From assembly GCA_032358255.1 (NCBI GenBank), contig JAULBX010021076.1, positions 62,001-126,000 of the forward strand: a stretch of 64,000 nucleotides of DNA. The letters run 5' to 3'. The position numbers and the translations under genes were made by a program. Below the pieces are notes generated by a model. The model was given only the letters and a program-made list of their open reading frames with translations, made no database searches and had not been told where the DNA came from. Positions 25,601 through 36,067 of this stretch are shown piece after piece; the stretch's first letter is position 1; each line of letters starts with the position of its first letter. The stretch is from Heterotrichella gracilis (Eukaryota > Sar > Xanthophyceae > Tribonematales > Xanthonemataceae).

Positions 25601-28600
25601 ACCGTGCAGACAATCGCCTTCCTGGCAGCTGTACTGGGCAAGAGCGCCCCCCCAGTGCAGGACCCACCGCCCGCCGCCACCACCCCTGCTGCTGCAGATG
25701 GCGGTGACAAGCGCGGCGGCAGCGACGGTGGTGGTGGTGGTGGCGACATCCAGCGCCGCCCCATCCTGATTGTGGCCCCCACCTCGGTGCTGCTGAACTG
25801 GCAGCGTGAGTTTGGCAACTGGGGCAGCTTCAGCGTGGCCATGTGCCATGGGCCTGACAGGGATCTCATACTGGAGGCCACCCGGAGGGGGAACTACGAG
25901 GTGGTGCTCACAAGCTACGATACATTCAGGTGGGTGGGTGGGGTGGGTGGCGGGGGAACTCATGTGGGGGGAGGGGAGTGCTCACAAGCTACGACACATT
26001 CAGGTGGGTGGTTGGGGTGGGTGGCGGCGGCGGTGTCGGTGGGGAGGTGGGTGGGGGGCTGCATTCAACGCAGTGCGCCTTAAAACCGGAATTTCAGCGC
26101 CCATTTGCAGTATAAATGTTGAAGGCACATTATGCACCCCTTTCCCCTTGTCTCCACCATAAACCCTAGAATACTACCCCCATATGCAGGATCAACCTTG
26201 AGGACTTCATCCGCACCCCTTGGCACCTGGCCGTGTATGACGAGGCGCACAAGCTGAAGAACAAGGAGTCACAGAGCTACAAGGCGTGCCTCATGCTGCA
26301 TACCAAGCTGCGATACGGGCTCACAGGTGGGTGGGTGGGGTTGTGCTGGAGGTTGTGTATGTGGCTGCGATTTGCGGTAACTGGTGCAGTGAGTGGTGCA
26401 GTTCTGCTGGGAGGGGGATCATGTGTTTGGGGGAGTGACGTGTGTGGGGTGGTTGACGTATGGGGGGAGACAGGTATGACACGATACCCCATTAATAATC
26501 ATTCCTGTTGTATCCTCCAGGCACCGTCATGTCCAACTGCTACAACGAGCTGTACAACCTGCTCAACTGGGTGGTGCCCGGCAGCCTGGGGGAGTGGAAG
26601 GTGTTCAGGAAGGAGTACTCAAATGTGCTGCAGATGGGCCAGAGGAGCGACGCAACGCCTGCGCAGAGGGAGAAGGTGGGTTGACAGGGGTAGGTGAGGC
26701 GGTGTGTAGGCGCTGCCTTGCCGTCATTGACCCTCAACGCGGCCTGGAGCAATTTAGAATCCGTCTCCGGTAGGTGAAGGGGAATTTTAGTGCAAAATTG
26801 CATCATTTAAAGGAGCGATGGAACACATGCAGAGGGAGAAGGTGAGTGGGGCTAGGGCATGGAGGCTACCTTGGTGCATGGAAGGAGGTATACACCATCC
26901 AATCCATACCTGAACCCGTTCCAGAGCCACCTGATCGCCCTCCGCCCCTTCCCCTGCACTCCCCCACCCACTCTCTTTCACCCGCCCCAGGCCTGCACCG
27001 TCCAGAAGCAGCTGGCCAGACTGCTGCGCCTGTACCTGCTGCGCCGCACCAAGGACAGCACCATACGCGACCAGCTGCCGCGCAAGACAGACAACATCGT
27101 GTTCTGCGAGCTGGCAGACGTGCAGGCAAGGAACTTAAACCTGAACCATAGCCACTACATCGTGGTGCGGGGATTTCAGATGGGCGTGCGCTGCTTTGTG
27201 ACGCACTTGCCAGCGATTTTCACATGTTCAGTATTACAACAGATGCGCTGGCAGTGATATGGCATTTGTCATCATGTGTGTGTGATGCCTTTCATGTAGT
27301 TGTACCAGCATGCGGCCGAAATTAACAAAGCAACATGCGTCGGATAATGTACCATCGATCATGGAAACCCAATTTTTGACCCTAAGATCCTACAATATAC
27401 CGCGAGGGTCTAAAGCTTTACCCTGCCGTTGGCCCTATGCGGGGGTATTTGAGGTGGTACTGCACAACCCTGACCCTACACCGTGAGCGTCAAACCCAAT
27501 CCAGTACCTTAATCCTCAAATCCGACCCTAGACCCTAACACTGTGTTTTGTGCCCCCAGACGCGTGCGTATGAGCGCTGCGCAGCCCTGTACCCTAGTTC
27601 AATTTCATGCGTCCCTTGGAATGATGCATACCCCGCGCCATAGCGACACGCCATGCATTCCTGTATTCTAAAACCCTCTCTCCGTGCCCCCAGACGCGTG
27701 CGTATGAGCGTGTACTGCGCAGCCCTGATTTCCAGCTGCTCATTCGCCACGATGAACCCTGTGAGTGCGGGTCAGGGGCGACCAGGGCAAAGTGCTGCCA
27801 CTGGTGAGTAGGCGGGATGGCAGGGGTTGAGGGTGGTCAAGCTGTAGCAGGCAACAGTTCCCTGATGATGGGCTTGGTGGGACTGGTTCGCATGGTCTGG
27901 CAGCCTTGTGCCGACTTGTGTTTAGGGTTTTAGGGTTTATGTTGAACCCTAGGCTGTGGCCTTGCATGGATATCGCCCTCCCAGGCCTTGAGATTCCCAT
28001 GAGAGAACACGTCCCCTTTGCCTTTGCGCCAACTTGTGTCTACCACCAGAATCTACCCTCGTCTTCTGTTTGCCGCTGCACATGAGAGCAAGTACAATAC
28101 CCCTCCCTTTCTCCCGTCCCTTTTTCCACGAGTGAGAACTCCCCCTCGCACTTGCTCCGCCAGCATCTAACCTCCCCTCTCTGTGTGCACATGTGGGCAC
28201 CTACACCGTATGTACCGTATCCCCCTCAGGAGTGCGCCTGCAGATGAGGGCGGCGTGCTGTGGCCCCTGTACCACTGCTGCGACTGCCCCAACAAGTTTG
28301 AGTTCTCGCACAACCCCAAGGGCTGCAAGTGGCACAAGCCCGACGGCTGCGAGGAGAAGCTGGTGGACTTTGGCGACGGGGACAAGTCCAAGATGAGGTG
28401 CCCATACTGCCTGGTGCTGCCGTGCCTCACCATACTGCAGAAGATCTCAAACCACCTGGAGCTGATCAAAGGTGATCGCAGGGGATGGGGTGCTCATTAT
28501 CTTCTCATGCTGCCATTTAAAGATGTGTGGACAGATGCAAGGGCGCAGGTCAAAGGCTGGTTGCAGACTGTTGCACGCTTTGATCCCGTGGCGATGCATG

Positions 28601-31600
28601 TGATCATAACATGGCCAGGGACCAAAAAGGGGAGGGGGAGGGAGTGATGGGAAGGGGACAGTGTTCAATCAAAAGTAGAAGATGACATGAAAATTTACTG
28701 ATTACTTTGTTGCCCGTGACGCAATTCAGGATGCGGCGCTGAATCCCCCAACTTGAAATTCCTCATTTAAATCCCCACCCCCACAGCCGATCCCGAGGAG
28801 TGCGGCGACGACACCCATCTGCTGTCCCGCCAGCTCACCATTGCGCAGATGTTGCTGGGGGAGGACGCGAGGTCGGTGGGGGGCCTCACCCTTGACCGCA
28901 ACTTCATGTACCTCAGTGACACTGCCACATGTGGAAAGATGGCGGCGCTTGAGAAGCTGCTGGCGCTGTGGTACGAGCAGACACACGAGGGGAACAAGGT
29001 GCGTGGGTCTAGGGTCTAGGGTGTAGGGTGTAGGGTGTAGGGTGTAAAATTTCAGAAAATGTACAATAACCACAAACTATAGTAAAAACAATTATGTGTC
29101 GCTTTGCCAAAGTAATCTAGATCCGCCTGCAGGTGCTCCTGTTTCGCCACAGCAACAATCCTAACCATTACCCTGACCATTACCAATACCCTAAGAGTAC
29201 CCTAACCAGTACCAACATGTACCCTGATCAACCCTCCGCAGGTCCTCCTGTTCAGCCACAGCGTGAAGATGCTCAACGTGATGACGGCACTGGCGGTGCG
29301 CCAGGGCTACCCGCACGTCAGGCTGGATGGCACCACCTCCATCAAAGAGCGCCAGGAGCGGGTGGACGAGTTCAACAACTCCCCCTCACTCTTCCTGTTC
29401 CTCATTTCCACCACCGCGGGGGGGCTGGGCCTCAACCTGACGGCGGCAAACAAGTGGGTGTTGGGTGGTGTAGGGGGGGCCTGGGGTTAAACATGACGGG
29501 GGCATACAAGTGGGTGGGTGGGTGGGGTGGGAAGGCTTCATGTGGGTGGCAAGGTGGAGTGAGGTAAGGACTCTGCTGCAGCGCACATAGGTTGTTGCTG
29601 GTGCCAGAGTAAGTGGTTGTGGACAGGTGGGTAATGAATATATGTAAGGACAATTTTGCCATGTATTTTTGGCACCCTCTTGCAGGGTAGATGGTGGAGG
29701 TCCCTCCTTGTAATCCCAGTCCCACCTTCCCACAAACCCCGCCCAGTTGCAGGGTGATTGTTGTCGTTGTCCCCTACTGTCATCTCACCCCCAATGCCCC
29801 ACCCTCCCCTTGCAGGGTTGTTGTTGTGGACCCCTCCTGGAACCCCTCCCACGACCTCCAGGCACAGGACCGCGCATTCCGCATAGGACAGCGACGCGAC
29901 GTGGGAGTGTACCGCCTGGTAAGTCATGGTAGAGTATCACCAGCATCATTTACATCTTGATTTTGGCCCACAACATCCTGCAACCTGTAACCCTCCAAGC
30001 TTTGTACCCTTCCAAGCTTAATATCACTATATATCATTGCTCAAATAAGAAACGTTCAATGCTTCAGGTGGCCACGGGCACGCTTGAGGAGGCCATCTAC
30101 AGGCGCCAGGTGTACAAGCAGCAGCAGGCAAATGTGGCGGTGGAGGAGGGGCAGGAGAAGAGGTACTTCAAGGGTAAGAACTGTGCCTGGTGATGTAATT
30201 CGCACGGTCGGGGCGCATGTAGGGTAGGGTTGTCAAACTTGCCCTAAACCAATCTCAATCACCCAACCAAGATGCAGCTTGGCACAGCCCACTTGAGTGC
30301 TTGGCATGTAGGGTCAGTGCCATTGCAATGTTCCAATTGCATTGGTGTGCAGGGCTGGATCAACCTCAGCTCAAAACCCTGTTAGGGTTTCACTCTTCTC
30401 ACTCTCCCCGTGTCCCATGTGCAGGTGTGCAGGGCCATAAGACCATAAAGGGCGAGCTGTTTGGCATGCGCAACCTGTTCATGCTCACCCTACCTGGTGT
30501 GCACACACGGGACACGCTGGAAGGGGGGGGCCTGGGTGCCTCACCCCTGCAGAGGCGCCGGCTGGGTGACTACCGAGTGGAGCAGGTGGCCCTCCAAGGG
30601 GAGGCAGAGGGAGGGTTGGATGGGGACGAGGGCCTGCCGCAGGTAGGTGGCTGTGGGTCGGGGGTGGTGTGCTTCATGTGGTGTACGTTTGTTGATGCAG
30701 CAATGCGCCAGGTTGAGGTTTTAAGTACTGCCCACCCTGAGAATAGGTAGGGTCGCTGCAGGTAGGTAGGCATCCAGGGCCACGTGGTCTGACCTGAATT
30801 CTCTTGGGTTGCGCGGGAGGCAACACTAGAACGCATGTATCTAACCAAAAATTGTAATGTATAGTCCCTGGGTAGGATCCAGCAGCAGTCGTCTTCTCTG
30901 GACCTTTCGAGGAACAGTGGCAGCCATGTGCAGCCACCTGCAGCCATGTGCACGCGAGCTTGGCATCGTGCCACCACTTGCAGCCAGCTTTTGCGGTCAA
31001 CCCAGCCTGGTGGCATACCAGCAACCCCCATTGCCGGCCATGCAACAGGTTGAGGGTTGCCTGACCGACCCCCCCTTGCTGCCCCCAGGTGGATGATGCT
31101 GACGTGGCAGATGCGGGCCTGGGCCAGCTGGCACGTGAGTTGGTGCAGCACATGGGCACCGCCTCATCTGCCCCCAAGGCAGCACACCAGGAGGGCGCTG
31201 AACCTCAGATTGAGCTGCTGGAGCTGGAGGTGGGTGGGTGGGGGGCCAGGGGTTGTGACACGAGGTTCGTGGTCGTGGCATGGCATGTTACATGCCGCAT
31301 GCGTGATGTTGCGCCATCGTGTCTTCTATTCTATTAATGCCAAGTAGTCAGCAGTCGCCTTCTGTCACCAGAAAAGCTGGAAAAATAGGTGACCTGTTGG
31401 CATGGCGCCTTGTGGTGTCATGATGTGATGGTGCCTGGGCAAGGCATGCTCCCTCCCCACTCCTATAACTCGCTCTCTACCGCTGTGGTTTGCTCCCTTC
31501 TCACTTCTATGGTTCACTTTCTCCCCCTGTTGTGTGCAGGGCGCAGGCATGCTGGCCACACACGTGCATGACGCAGTGCTGGGGATGGGGTCGCCGCTCA

Positions 31601-31605
31601 AATGA
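22640..31605 (+). CDS. SNF2-family ATPase, ERCC6L2/Switch2-like, with Cys-rich insert
   Basis: Predicted nuclear DNA-dependent ATPase for repair or chromatin remodelling. Exons: 22640..22816, 22884..22922, 23032..23774 (these three tentative), then 24149..24246, 24499..24810, 25135..25275, 25596..25929, 26190..26326, 26521..26675, 26991..27125, 27694..27803, 28230..28471, 28787..28998, 29242..29453, 29816..29918, 30068..30173, 30425..30642, 31089..31229, 31540..31605; about 1226 residues. If translation instead starts at the ATG at 22942, the protein has 1184. Motifs: I DDMGLGKTVQ (split by an intron after the first G of GK), II DEAH ([10 protein letters not shown]), [47 protein letters not shown]. 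Between the two ATPase lobes is a Cys cluster (CECGSG..CC, then HCCDC, CPYC), a feature of this subfamily that probably binds zinc. The N-part is disordered, with 16-residue repeats. One intron has a GC donor. Confidence 0.93.
23167..23400 (+). repeat. 48-bp coding minisatellite (16-residue repeats)
   Basis: Units at 23167, 23215, 23263, 23311 and a partial at 23359 encode variants of [16 protein letters not shown]. They remain in frame and degrade toward the 3' end. They lie in the disordered N-terminal part of the SNF2-type protein, and unit number is likely to vary between strains. Confidence 0.92.
25905..26012 (+). repeat. Copy of an SNF2 exon 3' edge with its donor
   Basis: The end of the exon closing at 25929 (CACAAGCTACGA, then ATTCAGGTGGGTGG) is repeated at 25979..26012 with the donor intact. 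Use of the second donor would retain about 75 bases of intron. Confidence 0.85.
27126..27693 (+). other. GC-AG intron with an internal copy of the next exon's start
   Basis: The donor is CAG|GCAAGG and the acceptor CCCCCAG|ACGCG. Joining across it restores the SNF2 reading frame (ELADVQ then TRAYERVL), and no GT donor nearby does so. At 27551..27592 the acceptor and exon start are repeated, but with a short deletion after TATGAGCG. Confidence 0.8.
29124..29268 (+). repeat. Duplicated acceptor/exon start (SNF2, helicase C lobe)
   Basis: 29124..29156 resembles the true acceptor and exon start at 29236..29268 (CAGGTGCTCCTGTTTCGCCAC versus the VLLFSHS exon). The intervening DNA is built of CCCTAACCATTACC-type words. 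Confidence 0.75.
29420..29520 (+). repeat. Duplicated exon end and donor (SNF2 motif V exon)
   Basis: The exon end coding [10 protein letters not shown] (29420..29463) has a degenerate copy at 29479..29518, ending in the same ACAAGTGGGTG donor context. Confidence 0.78.
29683..29835 (+). repeat. Three-fold acceptor/exon-start array before the motif VI exon
   Basis: TTGCAGGG followed by a GTNGTNGT-type run occurs near 29683, 29751 and 29811. Only the last continues into [10 protein letters not shown]. Confidence 0.72.
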
Positions 31606-32539
31606 AGTGGGGACCACAGGCTGTCTGGGCGGAGGTAAAATGCCAGCTGCTGGGTGGGGTGGGGATTCCAAGTTGGGAATCGGCGGGAATCTGGGCAATG
31701 CAATGCCACCTCACATTGCATACGCCATCCCCTTCATCAAGGGACGGTGATGTATGTGTGACTTTCTTGTTCCACACTGTTGTACTAGTATTTTAGTATG
31801 GGTTTGGCCATTCAATCACGCTTTTTACTGGCAACTTTGCACTGCGTTGGAGTCAGTGCATCCACAATGAATTTGATCTAAGTTTCCTGCCTATGTTTGT
31901 GTATTTTCTGTGCATCTTACATTAGTTTTTTGGTTTTGTTCAGTCCACCTTTGCTATGACGTTTTTGTGCTATCATTCGATGTGGTTGCAATGCCCAGTG
32001 CATGGTTTCCGTCACTGGAAACGCTCCCAAGCGGTGGCCGTTTGGTTCAACATTGCAGCATTTTACTTCCGTTACAGAAGGACTTTACAGTGACTGTTTG
32101 AAAGGGAATTCGCAATTTTAAACGGAGCGTAAAGAGCACACCAGGGCACCCGGCCAAGGTTGCGAATTTGGCAGTAGCACTGGTTATTAGTAATGCATTG
32201 CATTGAACTTCAAAACTGACATCCTTTTTCCTACACCGCATTTAAGAGCTAGGTTGCGCCGCACTGTACAGCTCAGGGCCCCGGGGACCACCAGGTATCA
32301 ACTTTGAGTAAGTACTTAGTAATTTACTATACAATGTCATGACTGTCAACTACAAGTTGTGAATTTATCTGTTTGAACCACAGCAACGCGTTGTGCTGAA
32401 CTGAGTAGCACTCACCTGGCGTCGCACAAGTTGATCTTGACGCTTGATCAAGTTGTGATAGTTATAAATTTACGATCATGATATTAAGGATGCTCTGGTG
32501 GGGGGTAGAAGAAGCATATTTCTATTCAACTTGCCGAAT
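31606..32539 (+). other. Intergenic
   Basis: SNF2 3' UTR and upstream region of the next gene. AT-richer than neighbouring genes. No coding exon recognised. Confidence 0.55.
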
Positions 32540-33658
32540 ATGGTGACCAAGCCTAGTCTGGACCAACCAGAGGCTGTTGGTGTTCCAATGAAAAGGGCAA
32601 CCCTGGAAGTTGGTGACTATGTCATCGCCCATGTAGCATTGGACGAAGGCCGGGTGAAACGCAGGCGCCTTGGTACGTATCCAAGCTGCTGCCCTCATTT
32701 TCCGGGAAATGTATGCCATTTATTTCAAGCTCAAGAGTCCAACCTTGTTCCTGTAGGCGAGGATGGGGCTGCCGCTGTCCCAGATGCCACCGCGGCAAGG
32801 GCCGCTACAGGTATGTTGGACACATTTGAAATAGTTTGCTTGAATTTCTCTGAACACACTGCCTTCTGGTGCTATGGAGTGTGGACTACTCACACCTCAT
32901 TGTTGGTTGTTATGCATGCATACAGTGGTGTGAGCTGCTGCAGACTGACTGGTTTGGGCCCCATGCTGTTGCAGATAACGGGGGCCTCCTGGAGGCTTTC
33001 AAAGCTGAGCTTGATAAATTCAAACAAGAGCTGCACAGCAGACTGGATGCCCAGGAATTCAACCAGAAGGTCCGAATATTCAATTCCAGGATCTTTGATG
33101 GAGAACACAACCTGCGTGTGCTGCAGAGGGAGAAGCTGAGCCAGAATTCGCGGGATCCAGCTATAGGAGCCATGCCAGAGGTATTGAAAAAGAGCTTGCG
33201 CACAAGAATTTCTTGTAAAACCCTAAAATCCTAACCCCTTTGCCCACTGCCCCTGTGTGGGTGCACCACTCCCCACCCCCCACCCCATATTTTGCTGCAA
33301 ACCCTTGGTTGAAGCCAACACTGTCTTGGTACCGTAGGTGCAAGGAACCAAGGACGGGGAGTACCCCAACAACAGGGGCCAGCTGTTCAGCTTGACCAGG
33401 ATTGCCTTGAAGAACCTGGGAGAATTCTATGGCCAAGACTTCAAGCCTGTCGATGCGACTGATGCTGCACTCCTGGCCAAACAACGAGACTTTGCCCTGT
33501 TTATTGGAACACCAACATCTCGTGGGTGGCAAGTAAAAAGGAGGGGGGAAACGCTTTCCGTTTCCTGTCTTATTGATACCCACAAAATGTTGGTGTTCCA
33601 ATGTCCAGGGCAAAGTCTCGTTGCTAGGTCAGAAGTGCTGCGGTGGTCGCATCGGTAG
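32540..33658 (+). CDS. Uncharacterised multi-exon protein, C-terminus running into an inverted repeat
   Basis: No family recognised. Tentative exons 32540..32672, 32757..32810, 32975..33180, 33338..33658 give 237 residues with continuous phase. The start is an in-frame ATG (MVTKPSLDQ). The middle exon is charged and probably helical (ELDKFKQELHSRLDAQEF, then RIFDGEHNLRVLQREK). The last exon codes VQGTKDGEYPNNRGQLFSL, an alanine-rich stretch, and DFALFIGTPTS, then continues through the loop and antisense arm of the 33.39-33.72 kb inverted repeat to a stop at 33656. The last 45 or so residues are therefore probably not ancestral. Either the gene was cut short by the inverted duplication or a splice donor near 33520 leads to a lost exon. 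The downstream broken copy may be the remains of its original 3' half. Confidence 0.42.
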
Positions 33659-33718
33659 CCTTGAAGGCTTGGCCATAGAAATCTCCCAAGCTCTTCAAGG
33701 CAATCCTGTTTGGTGTGG
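33389..33718. repeat. Long inverted repeat (foldback) made from an exon and an inverted diverged copy
   Basis: Arms of about 160 bases centred near 33553-33556. Manual pairing of 33401..33525 with 33704..33580 gives about 20 mismatches in 125 positions. The centre also pairs (GGAAACG at 33547 with CGTTTCC at 33559), leaving almost no loop. The left arm is coding exon sequence. Read in reverse, the right arm encodes a similar peptide (GDFYGQAFKATDATTAALL against GEFYGQDFKPVDATDAALL) with one in-frame TAG, so it is an inverted paralogue rather than a simple mirror copy. A transcript of the upstream gene would fold into a long hairpin. Confidence 0.93.
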
Positions 33719-33721
33719 CTA

Positions 33722-34238
33722 GCAGGCAAGCAAGGCAGCATGAAATGAAATCCTACCAGCAGCACACACGGTTTGACGCAGCCTCCAGCTTGTGGAACAA
33801 CGTGAGAGGTGGTTTTGGGTCTAGGGTTTAGGGTTTGATGACAGCATCCAGCTTGTGGAACAGTGAGTGGTGGTTTAGGGTTTAGGGTTTGACGACAGCC
33901 TCCAGCTTGTGGAACAGCGTGAGAGATGGTTTAGGGTGTAGGGTTTAGGGTTTTGGCAGCGTCCAGCTTGTGGAAAAGCGTGAGGGCTGGCGCAGGGAGG
34001 AGGAGGAAAATCAGGATGGATGTCACCGCGACGGGGCTACAGCCAGAATGTGGTGGATGCCGAGGCCAGGGAGATGGCGCTGGATGCGTGGGTGGAGAGG
34101 TATGGGGGCAGGGCGCAGGCGATGCGCAGGCCTGAGCTGCCTGCGAGCATGCATGAGCGGCTGCCGGGTGCGCGGGGCAATTTCAGTGCCATGCTGGCGG
34201 CGCCATTGGCGGCCCCTCAGGCTGTGGATGGGTGGTGA
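33722..34238 (+). pseudogene. Broken copy of the 3' part of the downstream intronless gene
   Basis: Matches 36850..37165. The last 200 bases (34056..34258 against 36984..37184) are strongly similar and encode AREMALDAWVE..RPELPASMHERLPG against ARVMALDAWVE..RPELPASMRERLPG. At the start, YQQHTRF corresponds to YSEHTRF. A one-base loss near 33775 and a second shift near 34035 break the frame, and a four-fold tandem repeat splits the copy. It could instead be a terminal exon of the upstream gene, but the frameshifts argue against that. Confidence 0.65.
33768..33985 (+). repeat. Four tandem ~60-bp units with TTTAGGG spacers
   Basis: Each unit contains CCAGCTTGTGGAA followed by a GTGAG-type donor context. 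Units start near 33768, 33836, 33890 and 33954. The spacers are runs of TTTAGGG. The unit corresponds to an exon edge in the intronless paralogue (LRLVQKRE), so this looks like the exon-edge amplification seen elsewhere in the window. Confidence 0.88.
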
Positions 34239-34258
34239 TGTGGATGGAGCAGCTGCTG

Positions 34259-36067
34259 GATGGAAAGGGCAATGCCAGCTCCATGGTTCCATGCGAGGCC
34301 GCGGATGGATGATGCGGGTGGCATAGCATACATGGCAAGCCAAATGCTGCGGCTTTATATCCATGCATTTGACAAATTTCCTGGAAGATGATGCAGATGT
34401 TACATGTGATCATGCTGGGGTACAAAAAACCATCTGCAAAAGCATGTCAGTGGCACCAGCCAGGCGCAATGTTACTGAGCAGTCTATGAGGTCATTGTTT
34501 TACAGAATTCAGACACTAGCATTTCTTGAGGAGTTGTTGAGGATGAAAGATAGTATATTTTAAGAAAAAGAAAGGGAACGCGTAAGCATCCCCTGGGCCA
34601 GTACCAGGGAGTACGTCATTGCTGATAGTATAGTGTGCGTTAACCCCATGGAGGTCGAATCATATGGAAATTTTCTATTATGTCAGTCCTAGGATATGCC
34701 CTCCATTGCAGGCTGCCATCCATTGTAGCAATCCCTGGTTGCGTACACTGTAACATGATGTAACCGATGGGGTTTTTACAGCAATTACTACTATTACAGT
34801 TACAGGAAAGACTTGTAGCTTGAAGCTGAACACCGGTAACTACTACTGGCGCTGCGCATGTGCACAATGGCTGTGCTTGATGACCATTTCCATTGTGGTC
34901 GCGAGTGCGCAGTCCCTGGCCGCTCTCCTGGTTTCAAATCCGGTGTCATCAATTGCCACCATTGCCAAAGTTTGGCAACAGGGTTGTCAAGTGCCTGGCA
35001 GCACTTGAATAAACTTGCAAAAAATGTGAAGTGTATTTGGTACCAACGTTGCATGCTGTGCCAACTTGAAGGGAGAAAATTGGAATAGGTGGCGCTCAAG
35101 ACAGGCCCTCCACGGTGGGAGTTGGACTGGGTGGGGCCCCACTTGAGGTGATTGGATAAGGGGAGGACACCATAATATGCAGTCGGGGGGTAAGCCTCGG
35201 AAATCAATGACGTTGCGAGCCACAGCTCTATTTACCTCCTAACGAGCTAGACTTCTAAAAGGTGAAAACAACAACATAAAACTTGCTCAAGGCATACACA
35301 GGGCGAGTTTTGGGCTGCTAATGACACGGGCCAAGTGACCTTGGCTGTACAAGGCGCCCTTCGGCTGCCCGTTCTGCTGCAACTGACCAAGTGGATTCCA
35401 TTCTGTTAAGCGTGCTATGTAAGTAGCACCTTCAAACTCAGTTGAGGCTCAAGACGTCGTTTGTATTACAAAAGTCACTACCGTAGGCTAGTAAAGTTGC
35501 GAAAGGATATCCTTGCCAGGCATTGATGAGTTTTGTTCAAGCTAGCTTTTGTTGCTGACAGCATTGCCCGAGGTCACTGAAAAGTTATCTGAACAACTTG
35601 GCCATGCAGGCCAGCCTGCTAGATGCACACATGGTTTTCTAGACTCAGTGGCTGGCTGCGAATAAACACCCATGTAGAAGACTAGTATTGTGACAGTCAC
35701 TGCTTCAGCAGTCATGTTTCCAAATGCCTTCTTGGCAGATTCAGGACTGTTTGCGTTGACTCAATGAGAAATACATTGTGCAATACGTGATACATTGTAC
35801 ACAAAGAGTACGCCATGCCATGCAGTGCCTTCATGAAGGATCTGGCTAATTAGTTTCATAAGACAAGCATTGTCTTATTATGATTAAGTCACTTGATACA
35901 ACTTGCCATGCTGCTGACTGGCACTAAGGGGCAGCTGCATGAGGTCATTGTGAATTGCAAACTTACCTCCTGGACATTACGAAGTCATTTTCACAACCAA
36001 TTCTGTTCCTTGCAGGAACAAGCTCCTTCCTTGATTGCCAACAAGGTCAACCTCCACATATTCTTCC
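34259..36067. other. Intergenic, no gene recognised
   Basis: AT-richer DNA with short open frames on both strands and nothing recognisable. It includes one copy of a dispersed GAAAGGGAACGC word near 34569. Confidence 0.55.

Noticed and set aside
29005-29045. True telomere or chromosome end, from TAGGG-type runs
   Set aside because: Runs are short, mixed in sequence, in both orientations and embedded in introns flanked by genes.
33161-33765. Minus-strand genes across the 33.4-33.7 kb region
   Set aside because: The open frames are mirror images created by the inverted repeat, and the right-arm copy has an in-frame stop.
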